A stretch of 64,000 bases of DNA, taken from positions 2,728,001-2,792,000 of the forward strand of contig JAPFFF010000016.1 in NCBI GenBank assembly GCA_039105265.1, read 5' to 3'. Shown here in pieces: positions 41,985-52,279 of this stretch. The position numbers were made by a program, and so were the translations under genes. The notes below the pieces were generated by a model. That model made no database searches. It was not told the DNA's origin and saw only the letters and a program-made list of their open reading frames with translations. The first letter of the stretch is position 1. The number at the start of each line of letters is the position of its first letter. This DNA comes from Tritrichomonas musculus (taxonomy: Eukaryota; Parabasalia; Tritrichomonadida; Tritrichomonadidae).

Positions 41985-43837
41985 AGAGGAGACAAAATTT
42001 TTAAATTGCCTGAATTTTTTCTTCATATCATATCTACAGGTTCTTTGGTTCAAGGGCATTTAAAAACCTAAATAACTAAAGAAAATTCCTGCTCATTTCA
42101 GAGAAAAATGCTTAAAAATATTGAGAGCTTTTTTTGATGCAAAGATTTTCTGCTAATTTCATGGATATATTCAAAAAATATCCTTAAATTTGAATATCTT
42201 TTGCTTTGTGAGTTTTAGAATTTTACCAAAAAAACTTGAAATAATTTAATTTTAATAGCAATCAATTATTCTATTTTTCGATTAAAAGTGGAGTATATCA
42301 AATGACATATGACAATAGTTATATTATATGGTATATAAATATAATACATCAATAAATTTGAATAGTCCCTCAACTATAACAAAATAAAACAATTTTTTTC
42401 AATTTTATATATACGTTAATATACGTTAATTTGTTTTTGAAACAATATTTCAATAAGTTTTTAATTTTTAAAAACTGTTTTACTATACAATTGATATATT
42501 CTGACCAAAAAACTCGTTTATTGTGTAAAATAGCATTATTGAGGAAAAAATTAGATTGATAAGATATTTGAAAATAATCCAAAAAAATCAGTTGAAAATT
42601 GTGTTTCATGGAACAAACCAGTTTATTATTAATATACACATATACTTAATTAATAAATTTTCCATTTAATAGTTTTAGTTAGCAAAATTAGGTATTTTTA
42701 GTTTTTTTTGATGAAAAAGTATATAATACAGAAATATTCCATTTTATACTAGTAATATATTATATAAATAAAAAATGTAATGCATTTATAGAATTTTTTT
42801 TTAAGATAAACATATATTTTATTTTTCTTTGAACAACTTTTTCATTAATATTTTACCATAAAGTATTCAATTTTCAACCATAATTGAATACTTTATATTT
42901 GCTTATTAAAAAATAGTATTATCTTAATAATTGATAGGAAATATTGCATAATATTTTAATATTCCACATAATATTTTTTATTAATAAAAATAAATTAATG
43001 GCATTAAAAAATTCAGGGCTGATTTTTTTTTTTACTCTTAAAATGTCCCATAATCTATCATAAATATGAAACGATAAATAAAACTCAATTATCTTCAAAA
43101 TATATTATCTAAACACATACACTAATAAATAAATAATATTGTTATATACTTTTACAATTCATAAAATAATATAATACTATTTTAACTATGCTGTCAAGCC
43201 AATGCTCTGAGATAAAATTAAATGAAAATAATGCTACTGGTTTAGAAAATGATCCAGGGAATAACTAAGAATAATATAAAATTGTTTAAAACAGTATTTA
43301 TTGTATTACATAATGCAATAATATTCGATAAATTTGAATTATTTAACAAGATATTGCTAAAGCAAATATAGCATATGTTGATTTTAACCTCTAAAAACAG
43401 CATAATTTTTAATATACAATCATCATTTTTTTATTTTTCTAATTGATTTATTAGAGAAATTATATGAAGAATATGGATAACCTATCAGTTCAAATACTCC
43501 ACATTATTCATTGAGAATCAGATGTTTTTTTTAATGAAAAAATTGTAATTTTTACAAAAAAGAGATACATAAAAAATATTGCATAAATTTGATAGATTAT
43601 TTATATTTTTTATACATTATTAAAAACAATATATGATTATTAAAAATAAAAAACTATTATTTATATGAAAAATGATCCTTTTTTTTTCAAAATTTTTGAA
43701 AAATAAAATGTTCATATCACATGATAAAAAGATGTTAGAAGTTCATGAGCAGAGTTTTTAGTTCTTTATTATCATTAGTTTAAAATGGAAAAATAAAATT
43801 TTAAAAATATCTGTTTTTTAAAAATTTTGTCTCCTCT
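41985..43837. mobile_element. hAT-like non-autonomous DNA transposon (1.85 kb)
   Basis: Perfect 21-bp terminal inverted repeats begin AGAGGAGACAAAATTTTTAA (41985-42005, 43817-43837) and are flanked by the 8-bp direct repeat TTTTTATT. An 8-bp duplication is characteristic of hAT elements, although the ends are not the usual CAG/TAG. The interior is AT-rich with no transposase-like ORF. The 89-codon minus-strand frame at 42370-42639 is low in complexity and probably chance. Confidence 0.7.
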
Positions 43838-43845
43838 TTTTTATT
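43838..43845. repeat. Right 8-bp target-site duplication (TTTTTATT)
   Basis: Directly follows the right TIR. Confidence 0.6.
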
Positions 43846-43847
43846 AA

Positions 43848-44129
43848 AATGCTTCAGCTAGGTTCTCATCTTATAATCGATATTTTATAAAAAAAATAGA
43901 TTCAAAAAACGATTATACGGAATATAACAAAAATGTTCGACGATTCGCGAGATACGGTATAAAATATTTTCCACATGAGAATTTTGAAAGTTATTGTCCT
44001 TTTTGTTCGTATAAGAAAAAGTCATGCCATTTACGAAAAAGAAGTTATTATGAACATTCAAAAAATTGTCAAGACTGTCAGGCTTTTATAAGAATAATCT
44101 CAATTTTCAATAATAATATTTTAAAGTGA
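43848..44129 (+). pseudogene. Cys-rich zinc-binding-like ORF fragment
   Basis: A 93-codon open frame with no methionine: RRFARYGIKYFPHENFESYC, then PFCSYKKKSCHLRKRSYYEH, then CQDCQAFI. Two CxxC pairs plus a CxL...H step suggest a zinc ribbon or finger. It begins directly beside the right target duplication of the hAT-like element, so the element may have cut the gene. The matching upstream half was not found left of 41977. Family unrecognised. Confidence 0.35.
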
Positions 44130-45142
44130 GTAGCAAAATTTCCATCAATTTCAAATGTTGATATGAATTCTTTATGCTCGAGAAGTTTTAATGAGATTTT
44201 ACAATTTTCAAAACCTTTTTTTCGATTATTAAATAATTTGATATTTGTCAGAGGATTTGCTTCATGCTCAATTAACAATCAGGATGGAAAACATATTTAG
44301 TCAGGAAAATAATTGATTTATTTAATTTTTATCAAGATAAGAGAAAAAAATAATTAATAAAAGTTTTTTTCAATACTTTATTTTTTTTCCTCCGACCATT
44401 CAACTTTGTTCAGAAAAATTCTGAGAAATTACGAATTTTTAACATCATCAACTGCAAAAAAATATTCTCAAATAATTGTGATAGTTCTTTCAAATAAATT
44501 CAAATGGATGAGCGTTTAAAATCTCTACTTCCACCATAATAAGTAGACTTCACTTTTTGTACCAACCTTGTTCTACAAAGAACGATAGAAAAAATACAAG
44601 GTTTGTACAATGTATTTTTTATTGAAAATATTGAATACATAAAATAATCATATCTCTGAAAAAAGATAATATACTAAATAATTTTTTGTGAATAAATAAA
44701 ATATCAATTAAATTATTTAATAAAACCATTTTTGTAAAAGTAAAATGCAATTTTTAAAAATCATTTTTTGCAAAGGTGAAATGATTGACCATTTTATAAA
44801 AAGAATATAATCACTCTGAGAGCAAACCAATTCACATTACTCAAGATATCTAGATTATTTACTATTATAATATTGTTTTATAAACTTTTAATTCCTTTTT
44901 AACATATAAAACCAATACTAAAAAGCGATTATATAAAATATAAACTTAAGTGCCTCAAAATTTTAATTTTATCTGTTCATTGATTTTTTTAATAAAATTT
45001 AATTTGAAAACTTGATATTTTTACCAAAAACGTGCAAATACAACAACCAAAATAGGGATTAAAGAATATAAACGTTAAAAAGTTACGTTAATGAATTTGT
45101 GATGTGAAAAAAGTAAAGGCTAATAATAAGCATAGGTTTAAG
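44130..45142. other. AT-rich intergenic DNA
   Basis: No gene seen. The short minus-strand frame at 44078-44278 lacks an ATG. Confidence 0.5.
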
Positions 45143-46976
45143 TATCACGCCAGGGGGATTTTTTTTCCCCCTAGGGGGAATTTTCACATCAAATGTCAAC
45201 TTAAAAGAATTCGAACTTTATTTTAATAAAAATCGTACACTTTCTATATTTATTGAAATAATCAAATCGAATATAAGCGATTTGTCAATGTTCATTCCAA
45301 AAATCAAATATTGCATTTCTTCAAATATCAAAAGCCCAAGTTTTTATTGTTTTATTTAATAAATTATTTAAAGGATCATTTTAATTATCAAGTTGTTAAA
45401 TTTATATTATACTTTTTTTGTAATATCCTTTTATATCAGAATTTTTTTTTGAAAATTTTAATAATCTATTATTATAAATGATAGATATACCGTTGCATTA
45501 TGGAAGTATCAATCTCTTTTTGTGTAAAATAATTCCCAAATTGATTAAAAATGCATCAAATTGATATTAACCAAAGAGAAAATAAAAACATCTTTTTAAA
45601 AGAGGTATTCATGTTAAGTGACTTAACGTCTTTTTGGATTTTAGAAATGCATTAATTCAATGACTATTAGAGTATAAATATTCTAATTTATAAAAAAAAC
45701 ATATAATTGCTCTATATTATCTTTGGCAAGCATTGCATTGTTAAAATATAAGAATTTTATTTTTTCAGATATATTAGAATTATTAGACTTTTTTTTAATA
45801 AGGATTAAAAATTCTTAAAAATTTTAATAAATATATAAAGAATTAAATATTGAGTTGGCTTTATATCTCATTTTAATAAATTCGATATTTAAAAAAGCAA
45901 AGGATTTAACAAAAAAAAACAAAAGAATTAATAAAAATCCAACCCAATTTTTTTTTCAGCCTAGCTTTTTGCTTTTATTTTTAATATATTAATTATTGCG
46001 ATTCATCTTAACATAAATTGCGATCAATAAGAAATTTATGTGTTTAATTTTGAGAAAATTGGTTTCCAACAATATCGATGTTTTTTTTGGGTGCAAAACG
46101 TCAAAATGTTCAAAAATCAAACAACAAAAAAAAATAATTAATTGAAATTTTACAGATATTGGATAAAATATATATTTCTAAATACATATATATATATATA
46201 ATAGAAAATGCCGATAATTTGAATCAAATTATTTGCTAAACATTTAAATAATTCTATTAATATTCATTTTTTCTAACAAATAAATCAAAATTAGCTTTTT
46301 TTCAAAGGATTTCACAAAAGTGATCACAAATTTTGTGAAAAACTAATATTTTTAAATAAATATTTTTTTTTTTGAAATAAAAATAAGTTAATATCTAAAT
46401 AATTTTTTATTTAAAATATTATTAATCGATATATGTTTTAATTTATAATTATTTAATGTCAATATATATATATATTGAGATATTTTATATTGTTTTATAG
46501 AAAATCTTTCATTTAAAATTCCAAATAAATATCAAAATATATTGAAAATAGTTTTTTTTTCTCACAAAAAAATGCTTAAGCAATATCTTGAAAATAAACA
46601 CATGGAATCATATAAAATTTGTAATTTATCTTAATTACATATTTTAAAAATAAAATAAATAAGTTAGAATTAAATTGCTAGGCTAGTTTTCTTCGTGAAT
46701 ACCTCTTTTTTAAAATATATTTGTTATAATAATTCAAAGGCTATTTGGTTCCCCCTAAAAAAAAAAAAAAATTAAAAATAGGGGGAATAGGGGGAGGTCA
46801 AATTTTGTTAATATTTTTACGGTTTGCCAATTAAATTGACCTTTCCCCCTAAGGGGGATTAGGGGAAATAGAGGGAGGCCAATTCACGGATTTTTTGAGG
46901 TGAAAAATTAACCATTTAGATCATAAAGATATAATTTTTTCAAACAAAAATTGTATTAATAATAAAAATCTTATTA

Positions 46977-47212
46977 AGAATTTTGGGAAATCGTAATCGC
47001 CCGTAATCGTAATCACCCGTGGCGGTTTAGGTCAATATTGACCTTGTATCGTACCATAGAAAAAAAAGTCTGGAACTTTTTTGCACTTTTGCAAAAAAAA
47101 GCATGGGTAGCTACTCATGGTTTTTTCTATATAAAAAAAAATATAAACGGAATATTTTTTAAAGTCTAAAATCGATATCATAATGAGCTTTGGCTTATAA
47201 ACAAAAAAGGAC
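46977..47212 (+). repeat. Inner inverted repeat, left arm
   Basis: Reverse complement of 47486-47708. Landmarks are GGAAATCGTAATCGCCCG, the GTGGCGGTTTAGGTC block and GATATCATAATGAGC. The left arm has an extra short duplication (AATCGTAATC). Mirrored 60-codon frames in both arms are by-products of the palindrome, not genes. Confidence 0.85.
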
Positions 47213-47485
47213 AAATATTTTATATGCTAATAAAAGTTCTATTGATTACTTTATAACAAAGAAAATCAAAATTTTAATCTAAATATTATATGAATATTTT
47301 ATATTGTGTAAACAAATGCACAATCCAAAGGCATAAAAATAAATATGAAACCGTATTACTCAAAATTAATTAACTACCTTTTAACTTTAAAAGTATATGA
47401 TTTCCAATATCAATGATATCGGCGAAAAGTTGGAATTTACGTAATTGTATACATCAAAATAATAAAATGATGGTGTTAAAAATAT

Positions 47486-47708
47486 TTGCGCTTTCTTGTT
47501 TATATGCGAATGCTCATTATGATATCGATTTTAGACTATAAAAAAATATTCCGTTTATATTTTTTTTATATAGAAAAAACCATGAGTAGCTACCCATGCT
47601 TTTTTTTGCAAAAGTGCAAAAAAGTTCCAGACTTTTTTTTCTATGGTACGATACAAGGTCAATATTAACCTAAACCGCCACGGGCGATTACGATTTCCCA
47701 AGAATTTT
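47486..47708 (-). repeat. Inner inverted repeat, right arm
   Basis: Mirror of 46977-47212 with a spacer of about 270 bp. Together they look like a foldback MITE of about 0.73 kb. Confidence 0.85.
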
Positions 47709-48246
47709 TAATAAAATTTCAATTATTTTTATGTATTTTTAAATAAAATTTTAATTCAAATTTTTCCCCCTATTTTTTTTAGGGGAAATTACAAAAAATC
47801 TTCCCCCTAGTAGAATTAGGGGAACCGCGTGATAGTTAATAGGTTAACAAAGAACCTCATGTTTTGTAAATTCAGATAAATAATGTAACTTTTTCAAAAC
47901 ATTAAATATCAAATCTAGGCTTGTTAAGTCTTGATTTTCGATATCGATAATTAATCTATTTTTCTGATATCAATATCATATCAAAAATTTTATCTCTGAT
48001 ATCAATAATGAATAAAAATAAAAGATCGATTATCAATATTGAAAATTTTTTAACGTATCAAAATTTTTAAACTTTTTTACTGATTACTTCACATATCTGT
48101 TATAAAATTTCATAAAAGCTGATTCTTTTACATAATAAGTTAGAATATATTTATTTTATGCCATTTAAATACTATTTTTAATGTTTTTTTCAGGTATTAA
48201 AGTAGTAGAAGTGAGATAAGACTGGGTACAAAATAGAGGTGTTCAA

Positions 48247-48724
48247 AAATGACTCATAACTCCACGCCGGAAAGAAATTTTAGAAATTAACCTTAATTTA
48301 TTTTTAATTTATTTTTTTAGTAAATTATAAATAACTATGAGTGACTATTACGCACACTTTAACGATTTTGGAGAGATGAAATCATACCCGAAGTCAGAAA
48401 TTATGCCAAAAGATGTAAAACGTTTATTTAAACATTGTGAACACACTTATTATATTCGTCCAGTATTTTTTAGTGAATCAACAAAATTATTTTATTTATT
48501 CCATGAAAATGAAAACTACGTTGATATAGTTTATAGTCGTAAACGATCACCTAATGCATCACCAACGTTTTATTTCATTGATGATTTTAATTATGAAAAT
48601 AAATTTTATGGTCATGATAATATAACTGTTAGTAAACAATTTTTAAATAGAGTTAAGAATATGAATAAAATTGAATTAGTGAAAATATCAAGAAATCAAA
48701 AATGACTCATAACTCAACGCCAGT
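48247..48724. repeat. Subterminal 26-bp direct repeat pair of the Polinton
   Basis: AAAAATGACTCATAACTC followed by MACGCCRG occurs at 48247-48272 and 48699-48724. It brackets the first ORF, and the second copy overlaps its stop codon. Confidence 0.85.
48337..48705 (+). CDS. Polinton ORF 1, unknown 122-residue protein
   Basis: Starts at ATG 48337 (MSDYYAHFNDFGEMKSYPKS), a small globular-looking protein rich in aromatic residues (YYIRPVFFSESTKLFYLFHE). No motif recognised. It is the outermost gene, about 140 bp inside the putative terminus, between two copies of the subterminal repeat. Outermost Polinton genes are usually lineage-specific accessory genes; that is context, not evidence of function. 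Confidence 0.6.
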   Translation: MSDYYAHFNDFGEMKSYPKSEIMPKDVKRLFKHCEHTYYIRPVFFSESTKLFYLFHENENYVDIVYSRKRSPNASPTFYFIDDFNYENKFYGHDNITVSKQFLNRVKNMNKIELVKISRNQK

Positions 48725-48797
48725 TTAAAAATCCATGAAAACATAAATTCTTAATAAATGATATCATAAGTGCTAACCTCTATTTCTTCACGTATTT

Positions 48798-48904
48798 CAT
48801 CAACCGACAAAAACGACTTTTGTTAATTTTTCATAAATTTTCACAACTTTTTGCCACTTTTCATCAACCGACAAAAATGACTTTTGTTAATTTTTCATAA
48901 ATTT
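48798..48904. repeat. 43-bp direct repeat pair upstream of ORF 2
   Basis: CATCAACCGACAAAAAYGAC followed by TTTTGTTAATTTTTCATAAA occurs at 48798-48840 and 48862-48904 (64-bp period, one mismatch), ending about 40 bp before ATG 48943. Its place suggests a duplicated promoter region. Confidence 0.85.
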
Positions 48905-48942
48905 ATAACGTAAATGATTAAATTTATTTTAATATAAAGAAT

Positions 48943-50376
48943 ATGTCAAAATTAAATAGAAATAATTTTAAAGGTTTGAAACTTGATAAACTTAATAAAT
49001 ATATTGAATTAATTAATGAAAAACTTAACGTTACTCTTCATGAGTCGCCTTCATGGCAAGGTTCAGTTGCAAATTTAATGAAATTTTTAAATGAAAATAA
49101 TTATATACAACATGAAGGTTTGAGAATAAATGATAAATCAATTTCAAATTTTATTTCTAGATTAAATAATTTTCAAAACAAAAACGATAATTTAAATTTT
49201 TTACCAATTAATAAAATGAATAAATCGAAAATTCCGCAATTAATAAATAATGTTTCTCAATTAAACCAAATGCGTGATCAATCATACGCTAGCTTGGCAG
49301 AAAATAACATTAATAAGAAAGACTTAACTAAAGCATTAAATGATATGGCGTTTTACCGTGAAAGAATGGCTGCAATTCAACCAACGAAAAAGGCAAAACA
49401 AAATAAATACGGTAATGTTGGTATGGATGACTTAATTAATGTTGTGGCTAAATTAAATCAAGATGTTAAACAAATTCGAGACGCTCAAAGTGTTGTAAGT
49501 GCGAATGAATGGATTAATCGACATGGATATAATGATTTATATGAAGCCACTGGCAAAGATTTAGATGGTGACGGAATTCCTGAAGTCGTCGTACAAACAA
49601 AAGAAGGTAAAAAGCCTGTAATAGTTAATGGATTTACAACCGTTCCGTCATTATTCCCATATCGCAATGCTTATTATAAAGCTTACCCATCTGTGGACCA
49701 ACGTAAAGAAGCTCATAAACAAGGTATAAACTTAAGAGGCTTTATTAATAATATATATCATCCTGAATTTGATGAAACAGGGCGTACAGTCACTAATTAT
49801 GCGGGTGAAAGTTGGCAAGACTTTGAAACAAAATTAAAAGCTGCTGGTATCGATGAAAAGCACCTAATCAAACCAAAGAAACGTTCAACTTATCAGGCAT
49901 TTGTTGGTAAGTGTATCTCTCCAATTTATCAAGGTATCAAATACCTCAACGGTGTAAAATTACCATTCACACTTACACAAATGGCAACGGTTATATGGAA
50001 TCAATTTGCTTTACTTCCTGCAATGGTTTATGTTTATGGTGAAAGTGTTATGAATGTTAATGAGGATCAATGGAAGAATTTAAGAGGAAAGAAAGCAGTT
50101 AAAGAAGCTATTGAGTTCATAGTTCACGATTATTTAATTAATCCTGTAAAAATTGCTGATTTTGTACCTACTGCATGTGAAATGTGTAATAAATCCGGAC
50201 TACCAGTTAACCCTGAACATATTCCATTAGTTGCTAAAGCAACAATTGCAATAATACTCCAAGGAATAAATGCATTACCTCCAAATCCAAGTGATTTTAA
50301 TAAATGGTTTGATGCTAATGTTCAATCACAAGTACAAGCATTACAAACATCAGCAATCGTAGAAGAACCTGAATAA
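48943..50376 (+). CDS. Polinton ORF 2, unknown 477-residue protein (virion candidate)
   Basis: The N-terminal half is helical and N/K-rich. Residues about 160-195 form a predicted coiled segment. Then DLDGDGIPEVVVQTKEG (about 205-221), a Ca-binding-like DxDxDG loop, is followed by a conserved-looking block (VNGFTTVPSLFPYRNAYYKA). The C-terminal third is hydrophobic and helical (PFTLTQMATVIWNQFALLPA). I do not recognise the family. Its place directly upstream of the packaging ATPase and capsid genes suggests a structural or packaging role; this is inference. Confidence 0.6.
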   Translation: MSKLNRNNFKGLKLDKLNKYIELINEKLNVTLHESPSWQGSVANLMKFLNENNYIQHEGLRINDKSISNFISRLNNFQNKNDNLNFLPINKMNKSKIPQLINNVSQLNQMRDQSYASLAENNINKKDLTKALNDMAFYRERMAAIQPTKKAKQNKYGNVGMDDLINVVAKLNQDVKQIRDAQSVVSANEWINRHGYNDLYEATGKDLDGDGIPEVVVQTKEGKKPVIVNGFTTVPSLFPYRNAYYKAYPSVDQRKEAHKQGINLRGFINNIYHPEFDETGRTVTNYAGESWQDFETKLKAAGIDEKHLIKPKKRSTYQAFVGKCISPIYQGIKYLNGVKLPFTLTQMATVIWNQFALLPAMVYVYGESVMNVNEDQWKNLRGKKAVKEAIEFIVHDYLINPVKIADFVPTACEMCNKSGLPVNPEHIPLVAKATIAIILQGINALPPNPSDFNKWFDANVQSQVQALQTSAIVEEPE

Positions 50377-50483
50377 TAAATTTTAAGAAATGTGTTAATA
50401 TCTAATTTCAGTTAATGATTCATAAACATAAAAATATATTTTTATCAATAATTAAAATAAACTTTTACATTAATACATAGAAA

Positions 50484-51317
50484 ATGAACACATCATTAGA
50501 GAATATTGTTAAAACGCACGTTATGAATACGTTGAAAACCTATACTATGAATAAAAATGAAAGCCTAATTTCTGAAATACACCCTGAGGTTAATATTAGG
50601 TTAAATAGTGTTAACGTCATAGTTGGTAAGCAATCATCAGGAAAGACTGTGATAGCATTAAAGGAAATCATCAAATTAGGTGTATTAAACACTCATCACT
50701 TATTTATCTACGTTACAAAAGACGGTCAAGAATCAGATAAAACATTTTTAGCTTTAAAGCCACTTCTTATGATTCCATATATTATCATTAGTGAACAAGA
50801 AGCTGTTGAATTTATGAAGGATTTAATCTCAGCAAAGAATTTATATAATCTTATCAAACGGGAAAACTTGCAGGATAAAATAGATGATCAACAAAAAGAG
50901 GATATGTTTAAAATGCTTGCCGTTTCTGATTTCAACCGAGAAGTATTGCATACAATCGTTTTATTCGATGATATCTCAAATAGTAAACTCTTTTCTTCAG
51001 AAGAATCTTATTTTAGCCAATTAATACGTAGATGTAGACATATAAATTTTTCATTCCTCCTTTTAATTCAAGGCTGGAAAGGATTAAAACCTCATGTTAA
51101 AAATGAAATATCAACATTATTTATATTTCCATGTTTCAATAAACAACAATTACGTTATATTTATTCACAATCAGCATCTAATTTATCATTTGACGAATTT
51201 TATGAAATGTATTCAAAAATATTGAAACGAAAAACTGAAGATTGTGAAAGTCATCCATATATGATCATTCAAGTTGTCGATGGCGGTAATACATCAATAG
51301 AACTTGACGATTCCTGA
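50484..51317 (+). CDS. Polinton packaging ATPase (FtsK/HerA, A32-like)
   Basis: A 277-residue P-loop ATPase. Walker A is GKQSSGKT (48-55), preceded by a hydrophobic strand (VNVIVG), and Walker B is HTIVLFDDISNS (156-167). A sensor-like strand follows (FSFLLLIQGWKGLKP). Length and layout match the genome-packaging ATPases of Polintons, adenovirus-like and A32-type viruses, which drive DNA into capsids. The 3' end overlaps the convergent ORF on the minus strand by 49 bp. Confidence 0.85.
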   Translation: MNTSLENIVKTHVMNTLKTYTMNKNESLISEIHPEVNIRLNSVNVIVGKQSSGKTVIALKEIIKLGVLNTHHLFIYVTKDGQESDKTFLALKPLLMIPYIIISEQEAVEFMKDLISAKNLYNLIKRENLQDKIDDQQKEDMFKMLAVSDFNREVLHTIVLFDDISNSKLFSSEESYFSQLIRRCRHINFSFLLLIQGWKGLKPHVKNEISTLFIFPCFNKQQLRYIYSQSASNLSFDEFYEMYSKILKRKTEDCESHPYMIIQVVDGGNTSIELDDS

Positions 51318-51628
51318 AGAAATGATATAATTTTATTTACTGTATTTCTGATTTCATTTATTTCATTCCTTAATTCTTCAATGGCATCCGTCCTGGGCGA
51401 AGCCTTACTAACTATCTCTTTTTCCTCTTTTTCAACCCATTTCTTTAACATCAACACACCCTTTATTTTTGTAATTCTATAGCCATCGATTTTATACATT
51501 TTGTTTAATTTATGAGTCGTTAACTTATCTACTTCTTCCTTATTCTTTGAGTACCATAAATTAAATTCATCTACTGTTTTAAATTCTTTTAAATAGTTTT
51601 TAATTGGTTCAATAACTTTTAAATCCAT
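51269..51628 (-). CDS. Polinton small coiled-coil protein, unknown
   Basis: 119 residues from ATG 51628 (MDLKVIEPIKNYLKEFKTVD). The N-terminal half is a helical/winged-like region (KLTTHKLNKMYKIDGYRITK). The C-terminal half is a coiled coil (AIEELRNEINEIRNTVNKII) with a short acidic end. Residues KASPRTDA are encoded across one copy of the GC-rich hairpin motif. It is convergent with, and overlaps, the ATPase gene. Function unknown. Confidence 0.6.
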   Translation of the reverse strand: MDLKVIEPIKNYLKEFKTVDEFNLWYSKNKEEVDKLTTHKLNKMYKIDGYRITKIKGVLMLKKWVEKEEKEIVSKASPRTDAIEELRNEINEIRNTVNKIISFLQESSSSIDVLPPSTT

Positions 51629-51698
51629 GAATTATGAAATAATTCTGATCAAAGATCTTTAATTAAAAACAAAAATAAAAATTTTTAATTAATAATAA

Positions 51699-51839
51699 AT
51701 GAGTTTATCAGAAATTTTTCTTGGTTGTTTAACAATTATTGAACTCGCTAATTTACTCATTCGCATTGTGAAACTTTCCCCAACATTAAATATAGATCCA
51801 CCTTTAACAGATGAAATGAGGAAACGACTTTACTCATGA
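51699..51839 (+). CDS. Polinton 46-residue hydrophobic small protein
   Basis: ATG 51699, MSLSEIFLGCLTIIELANLL followed by IRIVKLSPTLNIDPPLTDEM. One amphipathic to hydrophobic helix, then a charged tail. It fits neatly in the gap between two minus-strand genes without overlap, and its composition is protein-like, so it may be a real membrane-active small protein. Too short for firm calling. Confidence 0.4.
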   Translation: MSLSEIFLGCLTIIELANLLIRIVKLSPTLNIDPPLTDEMRKRLYS

Positions 51840-51846
51840 TTTATTT

Positions 51847-52167
51847 TTATTCCTTCAGTAATGGAATATCAAACCTTCTAATACCTGCACCATTTGCGCC
51901 TACAATTCTTCGAGCTCCTGCACCATTCGCACCTAACGCGTTAACATTTCCACCTTTATAATTAATTCTGTCATTTAATTTACTCACACCATTTCCGATT
52001 GTATTTATTACCTCACCAGCACTTCCACCTATTAAATCACCAGCTTGTCCTATCAATGGTGCAAATCTACCAACTGTTTCAACTACTTTCTTTACTTTTG
52101 GAACTATTTTGCCAATTATGTTTTTAGCTCCGTTCACAATATTTTTAAACCAACTTCCAAACGCCAT
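51847..52167 (-). CDS. Polinton small MAFGSWFK protein, minor-capsid candidate
   Basis: 106 residues from ATG 52167. MAFGSWFKNIVNGAKNIIGK is an amphipathic cationic helix, followed by a G/A-rich stretch (PLIGQAGDLIGGSAGEV) and a duplicated GANGAGxRR motif near the C-terminus. An amphipathic N-terminus with a G-rich body and LxGG-x sites is reminiscent of adenovirus pVI/pX-type processed minor virion proteins. That is a resemblance in style only. The first eight residues are shared with the protein at 59730. Confidence 0.55.
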   Translation of the reverse strand: MAFGSWFKNIVNGAKNIIGKIVPKVKKVVETVGRFAPLIGQAGDLIGGSAGEVINTIGNGVSKLNDRINYKGGNVNALGANGAGARRIVGANGAGIRRFDIPLLKE

Positions 52168-52279
52168 ATTTTCATTAATGTAAAAAATTTATTTTTCATT
52201 TCTTAATTCATTTATTTTTTTCAAACTATAAATTCTTTTCTTTATTAACTTATTATTTAATTTTTTTTCAATATTTAAA

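Larger units (their letters stand above)
45143..47834. mobile_element. Putative composite element with G5/C5 runs (~2.7 kb)
   Basis: The ends carry TATCACGC (45143) and GCGTGATA (47834), each followed inward by AGGGGGA or TTCCCCCTA motifs. More such runs lie at about 46750-46800, 46845-46885 and 47766-47822. G5 runs are otherwise rare in this AT-rich DNA. No target duplication was found, so the outer limits are tentative; the true unit may be 46749-47825 (GGTTCCCC at both ends). Confidence 0.35.

Noticed and set aside
42370-42639. 89-codon minus-strand frame
   Set aside because: Low-complexity AT-driven frame inside the non-autonomous hAT-like element; no family resemblance.
47032-47668. Mirrored 60-codon frames on both strands
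   Set aside because: By-products of the inverted repeat arms; neither has a coding-like composition.
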